Shown piece by piece: positions 54,756-63,763 of a DNA stretch of 64,000 bases; within the stretch, counting starts at the first letter, position 1; every line of letters starts with the position of its first letter. The notes below the pieces were generated by a model. The model searched no databases. It was not told the origin of the DNA and worked only from the letters and a program-made list of their open reading frames with translations. The stretch comes from Gp6-AA40 sp036274155 (GTDB lineage: Bacteria > Acidobacteriota > Vicinamibacteria > Vicinamibacterales > UBA2999), in contig DASUGH010000022.1 of the NCBI GenBank assembly GCA_036274155.1, positions 1 to 64,000 of the forward strand. The letters run 5' to 3'. Position numbers and translations under genes: made by a program.

Positions 54756-54954
54756 GTGTCGAAACGATGTGCCAGATACTATGTTCCCATTGCGCGCTGA
54801 ATCAAAAGTCGTGCGGCTCCGTAACTACCGGCAAGGCAGCCTGGAAATTGAGAAACACACGATCCCCGTCGCGGATGAGCTACGGTTAGAATGTCGCACC
54901 GGCGATGCCGCTCGCGATTGAAATGAGACTGCTGCCAGAAGCGCAGCCGGCATC

Positions 54955-56049
54955 ATGAAGGAACTGCTCGACGAGGTCCGGCGAAACCGACTGCTCTGGC
55001 TGTTGGTCTTCGTGCCGGTGGTGCTGGCGGCTCAGAGGCTCGAGCCTGAGGCGCACGCGCTGCTCTTTGTACTCTCCGTGCTCGCCATCGTGCCACTGGC
55101 GGCCTTGCTGAGTCATGCGACCGAATCCGTGGCCGCCAAGACGGGTGATGCGGTCGGCGGTCTGCTCAACGCCACGCTGGGGAACCTGACAGAGCTGATT
55201 ATCGCCACTGCCGCACTGCGGGCAGGTCAGTACACGCTGGTGAAAGCGTCCATTGCCGGAGCGATTGTCACCAACACGCTGTTCATGCTTGGCGCATCGT
55301 TTCTGCTGGGTGGACTCAGACACCACGTGCAGGAATACAACCGCATCGCCGCCCGTATGCAGGCGGGGTTGCTGTTCCTGGCGACGATCGCGTTGTTGGT
55401 TCCGTCGGCGGCCTCGCCAGCCGACTCCGCTGCGGCGGCCGTCACCCAGAGATTGAGCGTCGGACTCGCCGTGTTGCTCATCGTGGCGTACGGGCTGGGT
55501 ATGCTGTTCTCGCTCAAGACGCACAAGGAGCTCTTTGCCAGCGCAGTACATGGCGAGGAGAGCGGCGCACCCTGGCCGATCGGCCTGGCTGCAACCACGC
55601 TGGCCGGCGTTACCGTGTTGGTCGCACTGGTCAGCGAAGTGTTCGTCGAATCGGTGCAGAAGGCGGCCGAGACGTTCGGGATGACTCAGGCGTTCGTGGG
55701 GTTCATCGTAGTCGCCCTGGTTGGCGGCGCCGCTGAAATGGCGTCCGCCTTCTCGGGCGCGCGCAAGGACCGCCTCGACCTGAGCGTCGGCATCGCGCTC
55801 GGCAGTGCGTCGCAGATTGCCCTATTCGTCGCCCCGGTGCTGGTCCTCGCGAGCTATGTCATCGGCCCGACGCCGATGGATCTCCAGTTCTGGCGCGAAG
55901 CAGTCGTGATGATGCTCATCGCCACGCTCACGGCAGCACTCGTGACCAACAGCGGGCGTTCGGCATGGTTCGTCGGAGTGCTGGTGTTGATGGTGTACCT
56001 GGTCTTCGCCCTGACGCTCTACCTGTTACCGCCACGGCACACCAGCTGA
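54955..56049 (+). CDS. CaxA-type calcium/proton antiporter
   Basis: A 364-residue cation/proton exchanger with about eleven helices in two inverted halves. The acidic helix of the first half reads GDAVGGLLNATLGNLTELII, and that of the second FVGGAAEMASAFSGARKDRLDLSVGIALGSASQIALF reduced to its core GGAAEMASAF and GSASQIALF. These match the CAX c-1 and c-2 regions that bind calcium. It exchanges cytosolic Ca2+ (or similar ions) for protons. It leads a three-gene plus-strand set with a VIT1-like protein and a secreted protein. Confidence 0.88.
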   Translation: MKELLDEVRRNRLLWLLVFVPVVLAAQRLEPEAHALLFVLSVLAIVPLAALLSHATESVAAKTGDAVGGLLNATLGNLTELIIATAALRAGQYTLVKASIAGAIVTNTLFMLGASFLLGGLRHHVQEYNRIAARMQAGLLFLATIALLVPSAASPADSAAAAVTQRLSVGLAVLLIVAYGLGMLFSLKTHKELFASAVHGEESGAPWPIGLAATTLAGVTVLVALVSEVFVESVQKAAETFGMTQAFVGFIVVALVGGAAEMASAFSGARKDRLDLSVGIALGSASQIALFVAPVLVLASYVIGPTPMDLQFWREAVVMMLIATLTAALVTNSGRSAWFVGVLVLMVYLVFALTLYLLPPRHTS

Positions 56050-56086
56050 GCCTTGTTCGAAGCGAGAGCTGACTACCCCATCGCGT

Positions 56087-56749
56087 ATGTCTGAGCTGAC
56101 TGCGAGTTCATCGCCGAGGCTGCTCGAACCCTACGAACGCGTGTCCGAGGTCCTCTTCGGATTGATCATGGTGCTGACTTTTACCGGCTCGCTCAGTGTG
56201 GCGGAAGCCGGACGCGAAGATGTCCGTACCATGCTCATTGGGGCGCTTGGCTGCAACCTGGCGTGGGGAATCATCGACGCCATGCTGTATCTCATGGGTT
56301 GCATGAGTGAACAGGGGCGCAGCGTCCGCGCATGGCGAGCGCTGCAGAAGGCTGCGTCCCCGGCGGAAGCGCACCGCGTCATTGCCGGCGCTGTGCCACC
56401 GATGGTAGCCGCTGCCCTCGGTCCCGCGGAATATGAGTCCGTTCGGCAGAAGCTGCTCAACGTCTCCGAACCGCCGGCGCGACCGCGCCTGGGCAGGGCC
56501 GAATGGCTGGGTGCTCTGGCAGTGGCGTTGTGGGTCATCGTCACCACATTCCCGGTGGCCGTACCGTTCATCTTCATGGACAACGTCGCCAGGGCGATGC
56601 GTGTATCGAACACCATCGCCGTCGTTCTGCTCTTTGTGGCCGGCTGGGCGTTCGGTCGCCTCGCGGAGTATCACGCGTGGCTGACCGGGTTCGCGATGGT
56701 GTTGCTTGGTGTGGCCCTCGTCGGGCTGACGATAGCCCTCGGAGGGTAG
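56087..56749 (+). CDS. VIT1/CCC1-like membrane protein
   Basis: A 220-residue membrane protein. The start RVSEVLFGLIMVLTFTGSLSVAEAG and the following GALGCNLAWGIIDAMLYLMG recall the first and second helices of VIT1/CCC1 iron and manganese transporters, and three helices follow at the C-terminus. The Glu-rich cytosolic metal-binding insert of plant VIT1 is replaced by a short helical linker. Metal transport is likely but untested. It lies 37 bp after the CaxA-type gene and 5 bp before the next. Confidence 0.7.
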   Translation: MSELTASSSPRLLEPYERVSEVLFGLIMVLTFTGSLSVAEAGREDVRTMLIGALGCNLAWGIIDAMLYLMGCMSEQGRSVRAWRALQKAASPAEAHRVIAGAVPPMVAAALGPAEYESVRQKLLNVSEPPARPRLGRAEWLGALAVALWVIVTTFPVAVPFIFMDNVARAMRVSNTIAVVLLFVAGWAFGRLAEYHAWLTGFAMVLLGVALVGLTIALGG

Positions 56750-56754
56750 CCGCT

Positions 56755-57420
56755 GTGCGCTCATGGTCAATCATGGTGGCCGCGCTGGTGCTGTGCGCCG
56801 ATCGTGCAGCCGGCCAGACTCCGGCGAACCCCCCGTCGCCCGCGGCTGCCGCACCGGCCGCCAGCGAGGACGCAGCGGGCACGTGGTCCTTCTCTGCGTC
56901 GGTGTACTCGTATCTATTGCCCGATGAAGGCAACTACGGTCAGCCGACCATGACGGCTGACCGCGGCTGGCTGCATCTCGAAGGGCGATACAACTACGAG
57001 GACCTGGACACCGGTTCCGCCTGGATCGGCTACAACATCGGCGGTGGCGACACGCTGGCGTGGGAGGTCACCCCCATGATCGGCGGCGTGTTTGGCAGTA
57101 CCGACGGCATCGCGCCCGGCGCCAAGGGATCGCTGAGCTGGTGGAAACTCGAACTCTACAGCGAGGGCGAGTACGTGTTCGACCTCGGGGAGTCGGCGGA
57201 CAGCTTCTTTTACAACTGGTCGGAACTGACGATCGCTCCGGTGAGCTGGCTTCGGGCCGGCATGGTGACGCAACGTACTCGCGTGTATGAAACCGACCGT
57301 GACATTCAGCGTGGGATCCTTGTCGGGTTTTTGTACAAGGCGCTGAGCTTCACGACGTACGTGTTCAATCCGGACGACAGTAAACCGATTGTGGTACTTG
57401 GGGCCGCCGTTACATTCTGA
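56755..57420 (+). CDS. Secreted beta-rich protein, probable outer-membrane barrel
   Basis: A 221-residue exported protein with a signal segment (SIMVAALVLCADRAAGQ), an Ala/Pro linker and then alternating strands (FSASVYSYLLPDEGNYGQP, LHLEGRYNYEDLDTGSAWIG, KLELYSEGEYVFDLG) to a terminal Phe (VVLGAAVTF). The pattern suggests a small outer-membrane barrel. Function unknown. The start is a GTG at 56755, or the ATG at 56773. It shares an operon with the CaxA-type and VIT1-like genes. Confidence 0.6.
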   Translation: MRSWSIMVAALVLCADRAAGQTPANPPSPAAAAPAASEDAAGTWSFSASVYSYLLPDEGNYGQPTMTADRGWLHLEGRYNYEDLDTGSAWIGYNIGGGDTLAWEVTPMIGGVFGSTDGIAPGAKGSLSWWKLELYSEGEYVFDLGESADSFFYNWSELTIAPVSWLRAGMVTQRTRVYETDRDIQRGILVGFLYKALSFTTYVFNPDDSKPIVVLGAAVTF

Positions 57421-57469
57421 CGAAGGTGTCGGGGCGCGGCCACTCAGATCCGCAGGACGATGCGGCACG

Positions 57470-59644
57470 TCATCGAAAGTTGTCGAGCCGCATGAGATCG
57501 GAGTCGAGCCGCTCCGTCTTCGTCGCCAATACCCAGCGTCCGTCGCGCGACACCGACATGTGCGTGTAGCTTCGCGCCAGCCGGAAGTCGAGCCGGCCCA
57601 GACGGGCAACTCGCTGATCGCCGAACCGGTAAACATCGATGGCATCGAAGTCCGACTCGCTGGCGACGTATACGATCCCTGCGTCCATGACCGACCATAG
57701 AAACGGCCGGAGGCGGTCGAGCACTGGCTCCTCGTGCCCGCCGATGAGCGGCAGGCGCATCAGCCTGGCTTCGCGCGGCGCGCCTCCAGGATGACGGTCC
57801 AGGTAAAAGAGGTAGCGGCCGTCGGAAGATTCCTGCGGCTGGAAGCCGCCGTTGCGCGTCACTCGAACCGGCGTGCCTCCACTCGAAGCGATCCGCCAGA
57901 TGTCCGGAACGGCCCCGGCGCGTGTCGATGCGAAGTAGATCCAGTGCCCATCGCGGGACCACGCTGGAACGCCGTCGATTGCCGGCTCAGTCGTCAGCCG
58001 GCGCAGATGTCCTCCATCTGCGCCGACGAGATAAACGTCGGTATTTCCGTCGATGGCGGCTTCGAACGCGATCTGGGTGCCATCCGGCGACCATTCACCG
58101 ACCAGCACTCCCTCAGCAGCCAGCGTGGTCACCTGCTGAAGTCCGCTCCCGTCGCGTTGCGATACCCAGACCTCCACGTCTCCAGAGCGGAACGACGCGA
58201 AGGCAATCCGATTGCCGTCTGGTGAGAATCGGGCCGAACCCTCGATGCGTGTGGAACTCGACACGCGATTCGACTCGAAGACGTCGTTGACGAGACGCGC
58301 GTGGAGATCCGTCAGATGAAGGTCGATGTCGCTGGTGCTCGTTTGAAACGCCAGGCGAGCCGGCCGCCCGGGCCTTGGCCGCGAGATCGACGGATTCCTG
58401 GCCGCCGACGGGATGTCGGCAATCGGTGTCCCTCGGGCAGGTGTGGCGCTGTTCACGTTGATTCGCCACAGCCGGTCGGCCGCCGGCTCTCTGACCGAGT
58501 AGACAATCTCCCGACTATCCGGCGTCCACGACAACCCGTCGATCGTGCCGTTCCAGTTCGACAGCCGCCGCGGCTGGCCGCCCGCCATGGGCACGACGTA
58601 CACGTCGGCGATTCCCACTTTCTCGTAGCGTATGAATGCCAGCGTGCTGCCGTTCGGTGAGACTTCAAACCTCCAGTCGCCGGCTCCGACCGGGGCCTGC
58701 GTCAGGCGCCGGCGTTCCAAGGTGTCGAGGAACACCTGGTAGATGCCAAACGGACCGCTGCCTTCACGGTCGCGGATGAGAACCGACTTCGAGTCGCCAG
58801 CCCACGAGACGTGAGTGCCGGAAGAGGACACCAGGCGTTCGGATCCACCGAGTTGCGACATCGTGAAGACGCCTTGTCCATTCCGGATGAACGCCAGGCT
58901 GTGCCCATCAGGGGACCAGGCGGGACCGGTCTCCGATGCGGGAGTCGCCGTCAATTGCCGAATCGCCTCGCTTTCGACGGCTTTCACGTAGATGTCTGTC
59001 GGATCGGCATCATCGCCGCCGGCCCAGGCGAAAGCGACAAGGTTGCCGTCCGGGGACAACGCAGGCTCGCCCTCGACCCCGGCGTACGAAGCCAACGGAA
59101 GAGGCTGCGGCCGAGGGGCAGCAGGGTCGAGACGTGCGCGCCAGGCAAGCACGGCGGCGAACGCCGCGGCCGCGACGATCAGTGCGCCGACGGCGATTGC
59201 GGTGAGCGTGATGCGGGAAACCGGCGATGTTTGCTGCGACTCTGCCGGAACGGCGGCGGGAGCCGGGTGTGGGGCTGAACCGGAATTCGCTTCGAAGGCC
59301 GGCACGTAGCTGCCTTTCGGCAGCGAGATCACGACAGGCGTCGTCCGACCTTCATAGTACTCACGCAGTTTGTCACGAAGCCGCCTGGCATCGACCCGAA
59401 CCACGGGGTCGGCACCGCCATCGAAGTCTGTCCCCTTGCCATACAGTTCGTGGGCGAGGACCGCTTCCTTGAGCGAATGTCCTTGACCGCTCAGGCGTTG
59501 TTCGACGATGAACGAAAGGAAGCGCCGGAGCTGCTGCGATCGGGAGAAGACCTCGCTGGCGAGAATTCGTTCCAGCTCGGCGCGGACGGCGGAATCCTGC
59601 AGTTCGCGTGCTTGCTGGGAGCGTGAGTCGGTATCCGACGGCAT
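57470..59644 (-). CDS. Winged-helix/TolB-like beta-propeller membrane protein
   Basis: A 724-residue protein with three parts. An N-terminal winged-helix-like region (residues 15-115: LERILASEVFSRSQQLRRFLSFIVEQ, ADPVVRVDARRLRDKLREYY) is followed by one membrane helix (about 146-170, LTAIAVGALIVAAAAFAAVL) and a large propeller of WD40-like PD40 repeats (PALSPDGNLVAFAW, PAWSPDGHSLAFI, EWSPDGTQIAF and others). The layout fits a membrane-tethered regulator with the propeller outside, a style frequent in Acidobacteriota. Ligand and target genes are unknown. It is divergent from the cytochrome peroxidase-like gene. Confidence 0.82.
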   Translation of the reverse strand: MPSDTDSRSQQARELQDSAVRAELERILASEVFSRSQQLRRFLSFIVEQRLSGQGHSLKEAVLAHELYGKGTDFDGGADPVVRVDARRLRDKLREYYEGRTTPVVISLPKGSYVPAFEANSGSAPHPAPAAVPAESQQTSPVSRITLTAIAVGALIVAAAAFAAVLAWRARLDPAAPRPQPLPLASYAGVEGEPALSPDGNLVAFAWAGGDDADPTDIYVKAVESEAIRQLTATPASETGPAWSPDGHSLAFIRNGQGVFTMSQLGGSERLVSSSGTHVSWAGDSKSVLIRDREGSGPFGIYQVFLDTLERRRLTQAPVGAGDWRFEVSPNGSTLAFIRYEKVGIADVYVVPMAGGQPRRLSNWNGTIDGLSWTPDSREIVYSVREPAADRLWRINVNSATPARGTPIADIPSAARNPSISRPRPGRPARLAFQTSTSDIDLHLTDLHARLVNDVFESNRVSSSTRIEGSARFSPDGNRIAFASFRSGDVEVWVSQRDGSGLQQVTTLAAEGVLVGEWSPDGTQIAFEAAIDGNTDVYLVGADGGHLRRLTTEPAIDGVPAWSRDGHWIYFASTRAGAVPDIWRIASSGGTPVRVTRNGGFQPQESSDGRYLFYLDRHPGGAPREARLMRLPLIGGHEEPVLDRLRPFLWSVMDAGIVYVASESDFDAIDVYRFGDQRVARLGRLDFRLARSYTHMSVSRDGRWVLATKTERLDSDLMRLDNFR

Positions 59645-59788
59645 GGGGCGCTCCGGGCGAACAGAGCGGAGTGTATAACGGCGCCTCGTGACCCTTCACC
59701 AGTCTGTTTCCCAACGTAATACACCGTAGAGATCTGGCGCCTCCACCCGACGTGCCCCAGAGTTCGCGCTGCAACAGGAGGACGCTCC

Positions 59789-61027
59789 ATGGCTCGAACT
59801 TCACGTCGGTTTTGGGCGCTGGCCATGCCGATAGCGCTCGCACTCAGCAGTAGCAGCTCATCCCTTTCGATCGGATCCGGTCAAGACGAGCGTGGCAAGC
59901 TCGACGGCAAAAAGCTCTTTGAAAGGGAGACGTTCGGCGGCAACGGACGTACGTGTGCCACGTGTCACAGCAAGGAGACGGGCACCCTCACGCTCGCTGA
60001 TATCCAGCGACTCATCGACAAGCGCGACCCGACTGACCCTTTCCTGATCCACGACGCGCTGGACGACGATGGAGTCGGCACCACGCGCGTGCAGGCGCAC
60101 GGAACCATCCGGATGAAGATCCGGCTGCCGCCATGGGTCTCGCTCGCGGACGACAAGGGCGCGACGCATGTGACCGTCTTCAGGGGAATTCCGTCGACCC
60201 GCAACACGCCAGCGCTCGACCCGATTCTGCTCTACGACGGTCGAGCGCCGACGCTGCAGGAGCAGGCGCTTGGTGCAATCCACGATCACACGCAGAACAC
60301 GTTCGAGCCGACGACGGCGCAGCTCGACGCCATTGCCGAATTCCAACGGACCGAGCCGCACTTCTTCTCCTCGCCGTCGTTGAGGAGGTTCGCAGCCACC
60401 GGTGCGCCGCCTGAGCTGCCACCCGGCATTACACCGGCCGAGAAACGAGGGCGCACGTTCCTCGTCGACGCACCCTTTCGACCTCCCTCGAAGAGGGGCA
60501 TCTGCGCTCTCTGCCACAGCGGCCCGATGCTGAACATGGTCAGCCAGGCGCATTCCGACTTCGTCGGCGGCGCTCCGCGCCCGGGCGTTCGCTTCTTCAA
60601 CATCGGTGTGGCGATCGTCAACGCGCCGAACAATCCAGTACGAACGTGGATCATCAACGACGGTGTGAACCCGGTGGTGACGGTCCCGTCGCCCGATCTG
60701 GGGCTCCTGCTGCATCCGACGCTCGCGTTGAACCCCGGCCATCCTCCTCTCCCTCCACCCTCGGTCGTTCCGCGCGTCGTCTTTGCGGAGAATTTCAAGA
60801 TCCCCACGCTTTGGGGCGTCAAGGACACCGCACCGTATTTCCACGACAACGGTGCCAAGACGCTCCGCGACGCCGTCGCTCACTATCAGCGGTTCTTCAA
60901 CTTCACGGAAGCGCAGGACCCTGTTGGTTCGGCTTCTCTCGGCGGGTTCATCACGCTGACCGACAGCGATGTTGACGACATCGTCGCGTACCTGGAGCTG
61001 CTGGGACCGAATCGAGCGGCGAGATAG
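59789..61027 (+). CDS. Diheme cytochrome c peroxidase-like protein
   Basis: A 412-residue exported protein with a signal peptide (WALAMPIALALSSSSSS) and two heme c sites, CATCH (Cys56-His60) and CALCH in the second half. The layout, with RGIPSTRNTPALDP, LLYDGRAPTLQEQALGAI and a C-terminal KIPTLWGVKDTAPYFHDNGAKTLRDAVAHY, is that of the CcpA/MauG superfamily. Members reduce peroxide or oxidise protein side chains. The strong AGGAGG before the ATG supports the start. No electron donor gene is adjacent. Confidence 0.82.
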   Translation: MARTSRRFWALAMPIALALSSSSSSLSIGSGQDERGKLDGKKLFERETFGGNGRTCATCHSKETGTLTLADIQRLIDKRDPTDPFLIHDALDDDGVGTTRVQAHGTIRMKIRLPPWVSLADDKGATHVTVFRGIPSTRNTPALDPILLYDGRAPTLQEQALGAIHDHTQNTFEPTTAQLDAIAEFQRTEPHFFSSPSLRRFAATGAPPELPPGITPAEKRGRTFLVDAPFRPPSKRGICALCHSGPMLNMVSQAHSDFVGGAPRPGVRFFNIGVAIVNAPNNPVRTWIINDGVNPVVTVPSPDLGLLLHPTLALNPGHPPLPPPSVVPRVVFAENFKIPTLWGVKDTAPYFHDNGAKTLRDAVAHYQRFFNFTEAQDPVGSASLGGFITLTDSDVDDIVAYLELLGPNRAAR

Positions 61028-61043
61028 GAGCCGCGGCGGCGGC

Positions 61044-61496
61044 TCAGCGTGAGGCCGTCGTTCCCGGTATGCGCACGTCGAGCTCGACCTCTGCGCGGCC
61101 ACGCCGGTCCGCCGTCGCCGTGGCGACAGTCGTACCGTCGATCAGGAAAGTGAATGCCACGTTGGGCGCCACGTTCCGAATGGAGAACTCGACTTCCTGG
61201 TTGATCGGAGCGTCCTTGCTGAACTCGACTTCTGCTTCGCCCGCCGCATCGGCGTCGACACCAGCCGGAGCGAGGACAGCTTTGCGCTCGACGTCGTCGT
61301 CATCGTCATCGGCCACCTGGAACTGTCCGCTGAGTACAGCTTGCCCCTGTGCGTCTCGCACTTCTGCGAACGCGGCATTGGTGAAATCTGCGGTCGGTAC
61401 CCTTGCCTGGCCCTTCAGCTGCGCCACCATGTACGCGGAGGCAATGATAGTGGCGAGCAGACCGACCGCCGGAATCATCTGGCGCGTGTTCTTCAT
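61044..61496 (-). CDS. Small secreted protein with acidic patch
   Basis: A 150-residue exported protein: a hydrophobic N-terminus (IPAVGLLATIIASAYMVAQ), a domain with a run of six Asp (QVADDDDDDVERKAVL) and a beta-rich end (VEFSIRNVAPNVAFTFLIDG). GGGGGAG precedes the ATG at 61496. It has no known family. It lies downstream of the two-component genes on the same strand, 127 bp after the kinase, so it may be a co-regulated output or an accessory that binds cations; this is inference. Confidence 0.65.
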   Translation of the reverse strand: MKNTRQMIPAVGLLATIIASAYMVAQLKGQARVPTADFTNAAFAEVRDAQGQAVLSGQFQVADDDDDDVERKAVLAPAGVDADAAGEAEVEFSKDAPINQEVEFSIRNVAPNVAFTFLIDGTTVATATADRRGRAEVELDVRIPGTTASR

Positions 61497-61623
61497 GAAC
61501 TCCCCCGAAAAGCTCGAACCAGCAACAAGCCTAGCAACTGAGGGATGAACGTCAGATAAATGCGACGTGGCAACGACCGCGGCTCGGCAGGACCGCTGCG
61601 AACCGACGCCCTGGTGCGAGCGG

Positions 61624-63045
61624 CTAGCTCTGCTCGGGCAGTACCGCTGAGAACGTGGTGCCGTCGGGCGAAGAGTTGACGAGCGTGACGTCGCCACCAT
61701 GCGCCCGCGCGACCCAGCGAGCCAGCGCCAGACCGAGGCCGGCGCCGCCGTGGGCCGGGGTGCGAGCCATGTCGCCCCGGAAGAATCGCTCGAAGATGTG
61801 CTCCTGAATCTCAGGGGGGATTGGCTCGCCGGCATTGGTGACCGACAGCACGTATCCCAGCGGTCCATGCGTCAGATTCACGTGCACGATGCTGCGCTTC
61901 CGCGCGTGCCGAACCGCGTTGTCGAGCAGATTGCTGATCAGACGACGCATCAGCTCCTCGTCCCCCGTGAACGAGGCCGAGTCGATCGTTGCCGACTCGA
62001 TCGACACCTGTTTCCTGTCTGCCAGCACGCGCGCGGCGCGTACGCCATCGTCGACCACTTCATCGAGATACATCGGGGTACGGCGCACCGGATAACTGCC
62101 GGCATCGGCTCTGGCCAGCGTGAACATGTCGTCGACGATGCGTGACAGCCGCGCCGTCTGTTGCTCGATGATGGCCAGCGACTCTCGATACTCCTCCTCA
62201 TCGCGGTGCCGCTGCTGCAAGGCAACAGCGGCCGCGGTTCGCGACGTCGCTACCGGCGTGCACAGCTCGTGCGAGGCATCGGCCATGAACTGACGCTGCT
62301 GCGTCAACGAGGCCTCGAGCCGGTTCAGCAAGTCGTTGAAGGTGGTGGCGAGACGGCCGAGCTCATCACGCGGGTTCGCGACCGGAAGCCGCGCAGTCAG
62401 ATCGGCGACGCCGATTTCCTGCGCGCGCCTGGCCATGATGGCCACGGGCGCAAGACTCTGCCGCGCGAGGAACCATCCGGCGGCGCCTGCGAGCACCAAC
62501 GCAGTGGGGATGACGTACGCGAGAATCTCTCGCAGCGATTCGAGCTCCTCGTCGGTCGGTTCGAGCTCGCTGCCCACTACGACGAGATACCGGGAGTCCG
62601 AAGGGGGGACGCTGACGCGCCGAAGCACGAGGCGATGCCGGTCGTCGTCGTCCTTGACTTCACCCACGGTCGCGAGCATTTCCGTATCCGTGGGAATGGT
62701 GCCGAGCTCCGGCAGGTTGATCTCGAGATCGTCGTCACGACCGCCTTCCGCGAGCAATCGGCCGCCGGGGTCGTAGATCGCCACCATCTGTTGGCGCGAC
62801 GCGAGCTCGGCCGCGGTGCTCCGCGCGGCGTCGGTGTAGTCCTGACCCTCGGCGAGATCGTTCGCCAGCGACGTGGTGGCAATCTGCACGACCGCGCGCA
62901 GGTTGTCGTCGATGCGACTGTACAGGGCGCGAGCGAGCAGCACGTAGATCAGTCCACTGACCGCGATGAGTGCGGCGGCGAGGGTGGCAACCGAGAACAG
63001 CGTCAGGCGGGCACGGACACTGTCAAGCCTCAACGCCTGCTTCAT
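61624..63045 (-). CDS. Sensor histidine kinase (HAMP type)
   Basis: A 473-residue kinase with two membrane helices (about 17-38 and 178-193) around a periplasmic sensor of about 140 residues that contains an acidic run (VKDDDDRHRLV). A HAMP linker follows (LAPVAIMARRAQEIG...), then the HisKA domain with His259 in HELCTP (Cys where Arg is usual) and a full HATPase with N-box NLLDNAVRHA and G2 GGAGLGLALARWV. It is paired with the overlapping regulator gene upstream. Confidence 0.92.
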   Translation of the reverse strand: MKQALRLDSVRARLTLFSVATLAAALIAVSGLIYVLLARALYSRIDDNLRAVVQIATTSLANDLAEGQDYTDAARSTAAELASRQQMVAIYDPGGRLLAEGGRDDDLEINLPELGTIPTDTEMLATVGEVKDDDDRHRLVLRRVSVPPSDSRYLVVVGSELEPTDEELESLREILAYVIPTALVLAGAAGWFLARQSLAPVAIMARRAQEIGVADLTARLPVANPRDELGRLATTFNDLLNRLEASLTQQRQFMADASHELCTPVATSRTAAAVALQQRHRDEEEYRESLAIIEQQTARLSRIVDDMFTLARADAGSYPVRRTPMYLDEVVDDGVRAARVLADRKQVSIESATIDSASFTGDEELMRRLISNLLDNAVRHARKRSIVHVNLTHGPLGYVLSVTNAGEPIPPEIQEHIFERFFRGDMARTPAHGGAGLGLALARWVARAHGGDVTLVNSSPDGTTFSAVLPEQS

Positions 63046-63715
63046 CGGCGATCGCGAGCGAGTAGCCGGCGCCCCGTCTGGTGTGAATCAGTTTCACGGC
63101 CTGACCGTCATCGATCTTGCGGCGCAAGCGTTGGATATAGACCTCGATCAGATTCGACATCGGGTCGAAGCTGTCGTCCCATACGTGCTCGGCAATGTCG
63201 GCTCGGCCGACCACCTCACCCTGCCGACGAACGAGATATTCGAGCAACGCGTACTCCTTCGTTGTCAGGGAAATGATGCGTCCGGCGCGCTCGACCCGCC
63301 GCGCACGCGTATCAATCCTGAGGTCCTGGTAGGACAGCACTGAGGGCGCGAGTGCAGGCCCACGACGCAACAACGCGCGTATCCGCGCGAGCAGCTCAGG
63401 GAAATGATAGGGCTTGGCCAGATAGTCGTCGGCGCCGACGTCGAGCCCTTCGACCCGCTGATCCGGCCCGCCGCGTGCGGTCAGCATCAGAATCGGCACC
63501 GCCTGCCCCTCCTCGCGCAGCCGCCGGCAGACCTCGATGCCGGTCATGCGTGGGAGCAGGATGTCGAGGATGATCAAGTCGTAGTCGTTGGCGCCGGCCT
63601 GCTCGAGCGCGGCCGCCCCGTCGCTGGCGACGTCAACCGCATAGGCATGCTCCCGGAGACCCTTGGCCAGCACGTCGGCGGCGACGCGTTCATCTTCGAT
63701 GACCAGAATTCTCAT
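63023..63715 (-). CDS. OmpR/PhoB-family response regulator
   Basis: A 230-residue regulator. The receiver has Asp51 in LIILDILLPRMTG and the Lys in YLAKPYHF. The C-terminal winged helix has LTTKEYALLEYLVRRQGEVV and SNLIEVYIQRLRRKID, ending GAGYSLA. It overlaps the kinase gene by 23 bp, so the two are made together. The stimulus is unknown; both the kinase sensor and the downstream secreted protein are acidic, which may point to cations. Confidence 0.95.
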   Translation of the reverse strand: MRILVIEDERVAADVLAKGLREHAYAVDVASDGAAALEQAGANDYDLIILDILLPRMTGIEVCRRLREEGQAVPILMLTARGGPDQRVEGLDVGADDYLAKPYHFPELLARIRALLRRGPALAPSVLSYQDLRIDTRARRVERAGRIISLTTKEYALLEYLVRRQGEVVGRADIAEHVWDDSFDPMSNLIEVYIQRLRRKIDDGQAVKLIHTRRGAGYSLAIADEAGVEA

Positions 63716-63763
63716 GGCGAATCGCCGCCGGGCGGTGACGAATGCGGCGAGGTGCTGACGCGA

